NCBI GenBank assembly: GCA_964017195.1
Contig: OZ024896.1
Span: 28,045,430-28,109,429 of the forward strand
Direction: 5' to 3'
DNA: 64,000 bases
Source of the DNA: Siderastrea radians
Lineage: Eukaryota > Cnidaria > Anthozoa > Scleractinia > Rhizangiidae
Numbering within the stretch: position 1 is the stretch's first letter; every line of letters begins with the position of its first letter. The notes under the pieces are model-generated. The model was not told the origin of the DNA and ran no database searches. It was given only the letters and a program-made list of their open reading frames with translations. Below are positions 48,737 through 58,093 of this stretch, piece after piece. The position numbers and the translations under genes are program-made.

Positions 48737-49145
48737 AGTGTCAAAAGACATTTATTCGATTAGATATGTTTTTTTTTGGTTTAGAATATATTACACTCGA
48801 ACACGACCCGTGTTTCAACTGGTTGGCAACCAATCATGTGAGATTATTCGATGCCACGTCTGCTTTCCAAACTTAATATACGTCAGTTATTTCATTGTCT
48901 CTGTATTCCAGAGATACACAGAGAACTTTACTTCATCCGGAATTAAAGTACCGGTAATCATACACTTTAAAGAGAAGGTAGGTAAGATTCTCTTCTTAGT
49001 TGTGCTTGTTTCATATAAAAGCATTTTTGATTAAACAATACAGATTAAGCATAAAGCATTCCACATAAAAGCATGTCAGGTTAAGTCGATTACCGCTATA
49101 ACGGAGATTCACAAGTTCTGGTTATGATTTCGGGAACAGAGCCAG
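48737..49145 (+). repeat. diverged direct duplication, copy 2 (TATA-containing)
   Basis: Second copy of 46751-47060, longer by about 60 bp because the TATAAAAGCAT segment is itself partly doubled (near 49013 and 49064). No gene is seen downstream. Confidence 0.65.
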
Positions 49146-49149
49146 TCCC

Positions 49150-50750
49150 CTAACGACTTCCGTGACCACACAGCTTAAGTTAAGTTCGACAAGGCAGTTG
49201 CATGACGTTTGAATGATCGAGGATCTTATTTTGCATTTTTTCCAACCTCTGTCCTGGTTAAAGTGAGTCTGCTTAGGCCTAGTTGTTGGCTAAGAAATAG
49301 CGAAAATATTGACAATCGGAGTTTTTTTTTCAACTGTTATCGTGTAATTTGTTCGAACACACTGTGAAGTAATTGTGTAACTAACAGGTGATAAACGAGC
49401 TAAATTGTATTGTAAAATTGAAAATGGAACACCCTCATTTGTAGTTCCGCTAAATTATTTATTAGTTGAGTGTTTGTTAAAGAATTGTGTTTCCACGAAG
49501 CAAATCCCCTCCGGTAACAATCCCACGCACTGGAACTCGCCACATGAAGACATGGTACGCAATACTACTTTTTACACTCCATTCAAGGTTTGCATATAAA
49601 ATTGGAAGCCATCTTACATTTGTAACCAAGAAATTAGTGAAACTTTATGTGAATGAAATTAGTCCTTATCAATTTCATAAACGAGGGAGTAAGTGAAGAT
49701 GTTAAAACCGGTTGCACCATACAGAGTCATATTAGTCAAACTCTTGTTATGTCCTAAAGTTTCGAATATTCCGCTAGGCAAGTTTGATCTCTTTTTACCT
49801 ATGAGATGCAAACAGTGCGATTTTCAATTGAGTGTCAAAAGCAATTCGCGTTTTCCTTTCACTGTGATCGGTTTAAATTTCTCGCTCCGGTTTCTCAACC
49901 AAACTTGACTCTAATTGCCTGAATTTGTCTCGATTTCTGATTGGTTTATTTTGTATTTGTTCCTATTTTGATCGCTTAGAGTAATTACCTTGGTATTGGG
50001 TACACGACACTCGATCGAAAACTGCTCTAATATTTGTATAATTGCTGCTCTTTACAACGGGGACCTACAGCTGAATGCATAATTGCTTAAGTATGTTACC
50101 TATCAAGAGAACGTTAACGACATGTGCAAGAAACTCAAGCTAGCCATATAAATACGAGCAAAATAATAGCCCAAGAATGATAAAGATTTTACAATCTTAT
50201 TAGCTACTGATGACAATCATAGTTAAGTAAAAGTAATATCTTAGAAAAAGGTAGATAACAAAACTAAAATAATAAAACAATAAAATTGCACGTGGCAGAT
50301 AAAGTTAACCAAAATGCAGGCATTATAAGTCGCTACTTCCTTCTAAGTATGGCAAATATTTTGCACCTAGTTTGTTTACAGCATTGGAGTAAGGCAACAC
50401 GTCAGAGCTCAGGATTTTAATAGATATTAAAACAGAACCTACAAACCGAAATATAGCACAAAAGAAAACAAAACAAAACAAAAAACAGTATATATCTATA
50501 TTATTTCGTTCAAAAGGTTACTTTATCTAGAAGGAATTTTAGCTGGAAATAAGAATTAACTCAAGGTAATATATAGTTACGCAGAAAATGCTGGTCAAAA
50601 CAAACTTCCAATCACAAATAAAAAAAAAAAACCAAACCTAATAAACACTCCGTGAAGTTAACCACAGTAATATCAAATTTCAACGTTACAGACTTTTCGT
50701 GCTGTTTTTGTATTTTAGTCCTTTCACAAAATAAAGGTACTGCGTACAAA
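49150..50750. other. no gene recognised
   Basis: AT-rich sequence without a recognisable coding region. Confidence 0.4.
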
Positions 50751-50910
50751 CTAATTCAATAAAGGTTGCTTTGGCAATTGGTCATTGGCAATCGAACGTT
50801 GGGCATTTGGGCATACGGAACACAATGCAACGCTTTGCTTGAGGGACCACCAAACAATAGCTTCCCAATGCGCAATTGCCCAATGCCCAAGGCAACCTTT
50901 ATTGAATTAG
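50751..50910. repeat. 160-bp MITE with CTAATTCAATAAAGG ends
   Basis: CTAATTCAATAAAGGTTGC at the left matches the reverse complement of GCAACCTTTATTGAATTAG at the right. Pairing continues inward through GGCAATTGG and CCAATGCCCAA-like blocks. Confidence 0.8.
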
Positions 50911-51756
50911 GTATATACGATATCTACGTTATCGGTAATTGTCATCACAGTGAAACATGTGAACAGACCCAAGCAATCACTTACAAAGCACTGTGCTGTA
51001 GGTGGAGGCCAGAAAATAGCTACCGAAATGGCAGGGTAGCTCCAGCAGTTTGCAGCTCATCCTAGAGGCTATATGTAGTAAAACTCTGGTAACTAACAAT
51101 TCCAGTGAGTAGTGTCGGCTCAGAATGATTTACCAAATGTTAACCAAAGCTTTCCACGGTACGGACAGTACGATGCAGCACCATTCAAACGGGCAAGAGC
51201 TCCGTAGCTCTCATCCCAGAGGAATATTTCATTTTAGGCCAGTTCGTAGCTACTCAATCTATAGAAATTCCATTCAGACAAATAATTGGTACGTTTAAAA
51301 ATTCTTGCAATTGTTCTTTATAGTTTTAGTCATACACCAGGCAATCGAAGATCTTTGGGCTTTTAAAACTGGCAAGCCAACAGGGTGCAAACGCAATGTC
51401 TTTGGGTGCAGGTTGGAGCAACGACACTGGATAATCGTAGTTGCTTTGTCAAGATGAAATACGAACCATTATCACTGTTTGTTTGGGCGGGAGGTGACGA
51501 CCGGAGCTAGCATAACCCGCAATTTTTTTTCGTAAGTAGCTCGCCCCGGTTTTCCGGTTCTCACTTGGCCAAACAAATAGTCTTTGCAAACTTCCGGTTT
51601 CGGTCATGACGTCATGTAGTTGTGACGTCAGGAATTCTGTGTAACGTAAAGTCGTAATGTTTTTTTCTAACCGCGTTACTATAATGTTCATGTCACAACA
51701 TATTTATTTGCCATCGATAATTAAACTGCTGTTAACTTTGTGGTAGCCGTGTGTGC

Positions 51757-51944
51757 CTTACATAAAACGCATGCGCGTTCCTCACGCAGGCTCGTATCTT
51801 GAGTGACGTTGTATCTTTCTTACATAAAACGCATGCGCGTTCCTCACGCGGGCTCGTATCTTGAGTGACGTTGTATCTTTCTTACATAAAACGCATGCAC
51901 GTTCCTCACGTGGGCTGGTATCTTGAGTGACGTTGTATCTTTCT
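51757..51944. repeat. 62-bp minisatellite, three copies, upstream of the phosphodiesterase gene
   Basis: Three nearly identical 62-bp units start at about 51757, 51819 and 51881. Each contains ACGCATGCGCGT (ACGCATGCACGT in unit 3) and GAGTGACGTTG. The first matches the palindromic NRF1 core GCGCATGCGC at nine of ten positions; the second contains the CRE half-site TGACGT. The last unit ends about 30 bp before the small ORF and 240 bp before the phosphodiesterase ATG, so it may be promoter sequence. Function is inferred from motif likeness only. Confidence 0.7.
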
Positions 51945-51973
51945 TACCCTGGGGGTGGGGGTCGGATTGGGAG

Positions 51974-52105
51974 ATGACGGCCGGGTCTAATGCCCTTAGG
52001 GTTTTTCTTATTTTGATAGGTTTTTCTGTTGTGGTGGTCACAGCTGCTTTTAGATTTTTTGAAGCAAACATGAAATTGCATCGGAGGAACGCTGCTTTCA
52101 GATGA
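51974..52105 (+). CDS. small single-pass membrane protein ORF (43 aa)
   Basis: ATG at 51974, TGA at 52103-52105. The peptide has a short polar start (MTAGSNALR), one hydrophobic stretch VFLILIGFSVVVVTAAF long enough to cross a membrane, and a basic tail FEANMKLHRRNAAFR. That layout fits a small integral membrane or mitochondrial microprotein. It ends 82 bp before the phosphodiesterase ATG, so it could be an upstream ORF in that 5' leader or a separate tiny gene. I recognise no family. Confidence 0.35.
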   Translation: MTAGSNALRVFLILIGFSVVVVTAAFRFFEANMKLHRRNAAFR

Positions 52106-52187
52106 CTGCTTCTTAAACATTACCGAACGATATTTTCACCAAGCAACCTCAGATCATATTTTTTCTCCTGATTTAGCAAAGTTGACG

Positions 52188-52516
52188 ATGATTGGCCACT
52201 CACCTATAATACTTTTGCTGCTGATTGTTGCCTCCACTCTGCCAGCCGATAGCCGAAGGTGTGGGCCTAGGTGTTTTAAGAAGCGCAAAATTGTAAAGTT
52301 TATACACGTGTCCGACATTCATTTTGACCCGTCCTATGACCAGTCAATGGACACAGACACCTATTGCCTCAGCACAGAAGAATCAAACGCTACCGCGGAT
52401 TATGAGGCGCCTTATGGGAGGATTGGGTGCGACTCGCCAGAATGGCTCTGGGAAAGTACTCTGTCAGCCATGAAGGAGAAAGGAGGGGGGGGGGCCAAGT
52501 TTATATTACTTACAGG
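52188..52516 (+). CDS. acid-sphingomyelinase-like phosphodiesterase, exon 1
   Basis: ATG at 52188 starts a clear signal peptide (IILLLLIVASTLPADS), so the protein is secreted or lysosomal. Then comes KIVKFIHVSDIHFDPSYD, which carries the first metal ligands D-x-H of the calcineurin-like phosphoesterase fold, a YCLS cysteine segment, YGRIGCDSPEWLWESTLSAM (the G.. GCDSP motif of the ASM/SMPDL3 group) and KFILLTG. Donor ACAG|GTAAAG, phase 1. Family members cleave phosphodiester or nucleotide bonds with two zinc ions in acidic compartments. A G-run (GGGGGGGGG near 52487) codes for four or so glycines and is a likely spot for sequencing errors. Confidence 0.85.
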
Positions 52517-52548
52517 TAAAGAAATCGAATTATTACAACTGATATCTA

Positions 52549-52680
52549 CTTATTGACTGAGTTGGAAGGCCAGATGGAAAATATTTGGCCCTCGGTCATG
52601 GCGTACGAACCGACCACAGCGAGGTCCGTGAGCCGTGACCAAGGGCCAAATATTTTCCCGTCCCAACTCAGTCAGTAAGC
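52549..52680. repeat. 132-bp palindromic MITE in intron 1
   Basis: Left arm CTTATTGACTGAGTTGG pairs with CCAACTCAGTCAGTAAG, and inner GAAAATATTTGGCCC with GGGCCAAATATTTTC. The CGGTCATGG / CCGTGACC part pairs more loosely. Confidence 0.85.
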
Positions 52681-55111
52681 ATTGTAACATATGACCAATT
52701 CAAAACTGTTTGATGTCGATTCAAATGGTGCTATTAAGAAAAAATGGCCATAGATTTGTTACGCGTGACAAAATATTTTAAAATTACATCTCGCGGTGCT
52801 GTAAGGTTTTTTCCGGCCCTGCTCACGCCAATGCGTACAACTCTCATACGGGGATTTTCAAACCAGTTGTGCAATTTAAGAGGCCGCCGGGCCTTACGGG
52901 TTATTTGACAAAAAGGGTTTCAGAGAACATGTTTGCACCAACGAAATTCTTAATCAACTGAATTTTTTCTGGAATATAGCAGACACATCCTGGGACCTCC
53001 GCAGGAAACTTTTGGTAATCTTCGAACTTGACAATATCGTATCTAGTTTAGTCTTCTTTTTTTTTCGTCAAACGATCTTTTCTTTTTGCTACTATTTTTT
53101 CCGATATCAGGTTGAACAATAAAAAACAAACGCCATATCTTGAGGCAGCAATGTGCAATTCTTTTAATATCTCCCTTTTCATAAACGATAGTACAGGCTT
53201 ACCATCCTCTGTTTGTGTGGTGGGCTGTGCATTTATAATGGCTGTGTCGGTTTATCAAATTAGCAAAACTAAAGCCGAAATTTACGAGTTTTAAAACTGG
53301 GGAATATGAAATAATAACTCATAAAATTGCTGCCGTGGTGTTTTGATTTGTGTTTCTGTGTTTATTTTGGCGATTTAAGGCTCGCGAAAGCGGTGTTTTC
53401 AAAATAACGGTCGGACTCGCTCAAAAGTAGAGAAAGAGACCAAGGCATGTCCGGCGACCCGCAAATTACACTACCCAGTCGAACGTTTCGGCAAAAAAGA
53501 TCGTATTTGCCCGATTCGCTCACACAAAAAATTCTTAGTCCTCCAAAGAACAGTCTTCAAACAACGTTTCGGCCAAATTTGAGTTGGATTCGATCGCGGA
53601 TAGACCTTTAGAATCAAGCCCAGACTTTTGAATACGACCGTCAATTTGCTTTCTCCCTATGATCTGAAAGAAATCCGAACTCAAAGGAATTCGAAGAATG
53701 CATTTTTCCATTAAAATTTGAATTCGCGTGCGACAAACTGCCGCCCCTGGCTTCCCTATGCGAAACTTTTGGTCCGTGACAAAATCTTCTCTGTGGTCAC
53801 CCAAGTGGCGAGTTTGACCGACAAAGGAACCCAGTTGAAAGAGACGCTATTTTTTAAATTTCCCCTGCGCGTAGACTGAGGGTCGCTGGGCGCAAAAATT
53901 CCAAACAAAACAAAATGGAAGACGCGGACTCAGGCCAGCCTAAGGCCAAGAAGAAAAAGACCGAAAAGGGAAATGAAAAACTGTGGTGGTATGTTGAATT
54001 GTTTTTTCTACTTAATCATGTGTGTGTGCGCCATTTACCATTGCCAAACAACAGCAGCCGTTATGATCATGCGTAATCGTTTAGTTACGTTTAACTGGCT
54101 TGCATCTTTCCGTTTTCGTGACAAGTTAACACAGAATTATGAGTCAAGGTCCGGAGAAAAAATTTCCTTGGATGAGATTTTGGAAGTTAAACTAGCATTG
54201 AATTGAACTTTCATTAATTTTTATCATAAACCTCTGGAACATCAACTTGAAACGCACCTTCACTGATCAGCTGACCACAACTTGCTGACTATTACATCTT
54301 TTTTCCCGCGAACTGAAGGTATAGCAAGGAGACCTGTTGTCACGCACTGTTCCATAGAAAACGACAAAGTGACATTTAACCATTAAATTAACATTTCTCG
54401 TACAGTTTCTTCATTCTGAGTTACCGTAAAATAACATATTTGCCGCTCTATGCTAGGCAATGTTTCGTACATCTTGTCTAGCAAATCTTGGTGGAACTTG
54501 TAAAATTGAGAGACAAGTTGGAAGAAAAATTGCTTTTTGTAACAGCGCCCTTAGGGATTTTGACCAAGACAGCGAAGGCGATTAACGTGGAATTGATTTT
54601 TTTTTTCAACCAAAACATCTGATTAAAACGAACTGCTGAAAAAGTAGGGGATCCATAACTCAACTTTTTGGCTTTTGTCTGTGACTAGGTTTAGGAAAAA
54701 ATACTGAAAGTAATCAATGGCATGGTAATGAATTGTTGAGTAGTTTATTCCGTTCAATGTAGTAGAAGCTCAAAAGTTTATTTTCATCTCACAGAATTCT
54801 TTACCCTGATCATGAAAAATCAGTCTTCTTCATTCACAAATGTAAGAATTTTAAGTACTTGAATTTTTCTGCTACCCCCAACGTTTTTCATTTCCCTTTT
54901 CGGTCTTTTTCTTCTTGGCCTTAGGCTGGCCTGAGTCCGCGTCTTCCATTTTGTTTTGTTTTGAATTTTTGCGCCCAGCGACCCTCAGTCTACGCCCAGG
55001 GGGAAATTTAAAAAAATAACGTGTCTTTCAACTGGGTTCCTTTGTCGGTCAAACTCGCCACTCAGGTTACCACAGAGAAGATTTTGTCACGGACCAAAAG
55101 TTTCGCGTAGG

Positions 55112-55207
55112 GTAACCTGCGATCAGGCTCTATTTTCGTTTCGCTCGGTGAAACATTCAGGCGGGACGGGCGAAAGTAGTAGGGAGGGAAGGCATGATTT
55201 CAGGTTA
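55112..55207. mobile_element. 96-bp TIR insertion nested in the foldback right arm
   Basis: Starts GTAACCTG and ends CAGGTTA, flanked by CGCGTAGG on both sides (55104-55111 and 55208-55215). The left arm has the single CGCATAGG and no insert, so it is the empty site. Confidence 0.85.
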
Positions 55208-55485
55208 CGCGTAGGGAGGCCAGGGGCGGCAGTTGGTCGCACGCGAATTCAAATTTTAATGGCAAAATGCATTCTTCGAATTCCTTTGAGTTCGGATTTC
55301 TTGCAGATCATAGGGAGAAAGCAAACTGACGGTCGTATTCAAAAGTCTGTCAAAGTCTGGGTTTGATTCTATAGGTCTATCCGCGATCTAAGCTAACTCA
55401 AATTTGGCCAAAACTTTGCTCGAAGACTTTTCTTTCGAGGGCAAAGACTTTTTTGGCGAAACATTCGACTGGGTAGTGTAATTTG

Positions 55486-55557
55486 TAGCCTGCGTGCAGA
55501 CGTCTCCTATTTCCTTCCACCCGCGGAAGGAAATAGGAGACGTCTGCACGCAGGCTA
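55486..55557. mobile_element. 72-bp perfect palindrome with 9-bp target duplication
   Basis: TAGCCTGCGTGCAGACGTCT at the left and its exact reverse complement at the right. Flanked by TGTAATTTG on both sides (55477-55485 and 55558-55566). The left foldback arm has a single CAAATTACA (the same site, complement) and no palindrome. Confidence 0.9.
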
Positions 55558-55898
55558 TGTAATTTGCGGGTCGCCGAGTTGCATGCCTTGTTCTCTTTCT
55601 CTACTTTTGAGCGAGTCTGACCGTTATTTTGAAAACGTAGCTTTTGCGAGCCTTAAATCGCCAAAATAAACACAGAAACACAAACCAAAACACCATGGCA
55701 GCAATTTTATGGGTTTTTGTTTCATATTCCTCAGTATTAAAACTCGTAAATTTCGGCTTTAGTTTTGCAAATTTGGCTGTGTGATAAACCGACACAGCCA
55801 TTATAAATGCACAGCCCACCACACAAACAGAGGATGGTAAGCCTGTGACGATAGGATAAAATGTCATAAAGATTGCTCTTTTTAAAAATTTTAAACAG

Positions 55899-56206
55899 GA
55901 GATTCAGCCGCGCATGGTATGACAGATGATCAAGGATCCCACAAAGTTTTGAAAGCTATGTCTTCAGTCAGCAGCAAGGCGCATGAAGTGTTCAAAGATA
56001 TTCCCATATTTCCAGCATTTGGCAACAATGATCTCCCAGGGCACTATATTCTTCCTAACAACAGCGACTGGTACGAGAAGGTATTATCTTACTGGGCTCC
56101 GCTGATCATGTGCTCTAAGTGCCCAGAAGGTGTCAAGCGACCACAACTGTTAAGGAATTGAGAGAAACCTTTTTGGATGGTGGTTATTACAGCGCGGACA
56201 TTGCAG
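55899..56206 (+). CDS. acid-sphingomyelinase-like phosphodiesterase, exon 2 (one frameshift)
   Basis: Acceptor TTTAAACAG, donor GCAG|GTTAGA, phase 1-1. Joining exon 1 gives LLTGDSAAHGM (the GD metal-ligand motif). Then come KDIPIFPAFGNNDLPGHYIL (the GN-x-D motif; GNND where most sphingomyelinase relatives have GNHD) and WYEKVLSYWAPLIM. At about 56141 the frame shifts: KCPEGVKRP is followed in the next frame by TVKELRETFLDGGYYSADIA, so one base seems to be missing. Read straight, the exon stops at 56161. The shift may be real (pseudogene) or a sequence error. Confidence 0.8.
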
Positions 56207-56382
56207 GTTAGATGGTTACGATCTTATTTACTCCAGCTCATGTCGTGCCACACTTGCTCCTTCCGGTACCCTTTATTTCTGTTTCCTCGAATTTTATTAG
56301 CTGCTATCACTTCTTTTCCCTCCTGATTTGGCAACATTGTGCTGCACTTATTTATTCATTTTAAGGTTACCCGCCGGATTGT

Positions 56383-56992
56383 TTAAGGTGGCTGAACACG
56401 CTTGCGCGTGATTTGCACTTTCACTGTTCAGTGTAGGCTCAGTCTCCAGCCGTGAGTGTCTCTGGAGACTGAGCCTAGGTTCAGTGCTGACACAATGTCA
56501 GTGCGAGCAAGTGTTGAGCAAAAAAAGTACCTTAAGAATATACGTAATTTAAATATTTTAGATTATCCCTTATGTATCGTTTCGCTTTTGCTGCAAGCCG
56601 CTGAGAAACGTTGATCCCTGATCACTCGATGTCCCTTTCAGTAGGACTGAAGCTTTTAAGAATTCCTTTATTGTTCGGGTTTGCCGCCATTGGAATAAAT
56701 TACCTCTCAATATCAGGGAGTCGAACACCTTGTCAGTCTTTCGTAAGAACTTGATTGCCTTCTATGATGATAAATTTGATGCAAATTTTTTATTGCAATT
56801 ATTTCTTTTTGTGGATACAGTATATATTTAGTTATTCTTATTGTAATTTAACTTCATTCTGCGTATTAACTACTAGTTATCTTGAGACTATGATAATTAG
56901 GCGGCTTATTCCAAGGAATCTCGTATTCTGTTTTAGGCTGACCTCAGATTTATTGGATTGTTTTGTGCAATTTAATGTAATTTGGAATTAGA

Positions 56993-57036
<44 letters not shown>

Positions 57037-57447
57037 ATGGCACCAATGAAGCAAGCGCTTTATTTTGATTTTGATTTAAAAGGGTTGCAATTTTTGTTTT
57101 CCACTTTTGACAATTGAGGGTATCGTTAATGAACCGTTTTTTTTTAATATCACAAAGCAAAAGGCAATGATTTCACAAAGAACCTTACGATTTTTGCATG
57201 GTTTTCCTCTTTGCCGAAAAAATCTAACGACTTGCGTGTGCGTGTTTTTGCAAAGAAGGAGAACCTTAATTTTAGTCTGGTTTATCCAGAGCCCTTTCCT
57301 TTCTTGGTAACGACAGTAGTTCAACCAACACTTCAAAACAACAACAATAACTATAGGTACATAGTATATATTCTTCGCCAAAAAATCGCTTACAAATAAT
57401 GACAAAATGGCACATAGGTACTATAAAACTGTGTCCGGCCACCTTAA
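56383..57447. mobile_element. TTAA-flanked element, TTAAGGTGG family, copy 2, with LINE insert
   Basis: Begins TTAAGGTGGCTGAACACG and, reverse-complemented, ends TTAAGGTGGCCGGACACAG; TTAA at both edges. It resembles the MITE at 26327-26958 only in its ends. A strong hairpin AGGCTCAGTCTCCAG / CTGGAGACTGAGCCT lies at about 56432-56477, and a LINE tail with its (AAAT)n end sits inside. It lies in intron 2 of the phosphodiesterase gene. Confidence 0.6.
56646..57038 (+). pseudogene. LINE polymerase tail with (AAAT)n 3' end
   Basis: An open frame 56646-56831 encodes NSFIVRVCRHWNKLPLNIRE and then LSVFRKNLIAFYDD, the C-terminal tail pattern of non-LTR polymerases (NSF..R....WN.LP......L..F...L). About 160 bp further on, the sequence ends in eleven AAAT repeats (56994-57038), as LINE 3' ends do. 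It is 5'-truncated and unrelated in detail to the tail at 10484-10621. Confidence 0.7.
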
Positions 57448-57574
57448 TTAGCTGAAACATCTATTCATAAGACCCTGATCGCAGAAGACCTTGATCGCTA
57501 GTTTCAGTTCGTGACGACAACCAATTATTATTTCTCTTAGGGTGTCCTATGTTATTAATCGCAAACTCCACTTT

Positions 57575-57661
57575 CTCCCAGTTCCCCATCCCCATCCCCG
57601 CCCTCCCTCCCTTCCCCATCCCTGCCCTCCCTCCCTTCCCCATCCCTGCCCTCCCTCCCCA
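57575..57661. repeat. 24-bp CCCTCCCTCCC minisatellite
   Basis: GCCCTCCCTCCCTTCCCCAT-type units are repeated about three times, after a CCCCATCCCCATCCCCG start. The minus strand has many GGG runs at short spacing and could form G-quadruplexes. It ends 60 bp before exon 3, so in the transcript it enlarges the pyrimidine tract. Confidence 0.8.
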
Positions 57662-57721
57662 ATCCTTCCTTCACCCATTAAGTATGTTTTAACCTTTATT
57701 TTCATCATGTCTAATTTCTAG

Positions 57722-57893
57722 ATGGAAATATGGTTTTACTGGTGCTAAACACCATGTACTGGAATGACAACGGATATACGGATCCTCTTGTGGACCAGAT
57801 AGCTGAAAATCAGTTCGAGTGGCTTGAAAAGCAGTTAGAACTTGCCAAAGACGACGGCAAAAAAGTTCTTATAATGAGCCATATTCCACCTGG
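57722..57893 (+). CDS. acid-sphingomyelinase-like phosphodiesterase, exon 3
   Basis: Acceptor AATTTCTAG, phase 1. It encodes DGNMVLLVLNTMYWNDNGYT, then QFEWLEKQLELAKDDGKKVL, then IMSHIPPG. The LNT..W strand, the Q.EWLE helix and the H-I-P-P-G metal-ligand histidine are those of the ASM/SMPDL3 branch. The best donor is GG|GTGGGT at 57893-57894; without it the frame stays open to 58083 with unrelated sequence. The last metal motif (GHTH) and the C-terminal part are not found before the mobile elements at 58823. So either distant exons lie beyond the window or the gene is truncated. Confidence 0.75.
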
Positions 57894-58093
57894 GTGGGTC
57901 AGGTTCTTTGTTTCTGATCTGTTTAACACCCTCAGAGATATGAAGACATGGGAAAAAGGGTGGGATGGGGGGAACTTTTTCAAACCAGCAATGACAGATG
58001 GTGCACAAATAAACCTGCAATTGTGCAATTTTTTTATGTGTGTGTCTGAAAACAGAAACTCAACTATCTTATTATTTGTATGAATGCGTCGTT

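Larger units (their letters stand above)
53192..55847. mobile_element. 2.66 kb foldback in intron 1, 7-bp target duplication
   Basis: Ends TACAGGCTTACCATCCTC and, reverse-complemented, CACAGGCTTACCATCCTC are flanked by ACGATAG at 53185-53191 and 55848-55854. Left arm 53192-53987 pairs with right arm 54881-55847 around a unique centre of about 890 bp. The right arm is longer because of two nested insertions (55112-55207 and 55486-55557). Each arm carries an inward reading start MEDADSGQPKAKKKKTEKGN (plus near 53914, minus near 54950) and, on the opposite strand, a conserved frame with RTRIQILM.KCILRIPLSSD. I do not recognise either peptide. No transposase found. Confidence 0.88.

Noticed and set aside
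48711..49034. 107-codon hydrophobic plus-strand frame
   Set aside because: It overlaps the TATA-containing duplicated segment, and the sister copy at 46751-47060 does not keep the frame.
57894..58083. In-frame extension of phosphodiesterase exon 3
   Set aside because: The peptide after HIPPG does not resemble the family, while a good GT donor sits exactly at that point.
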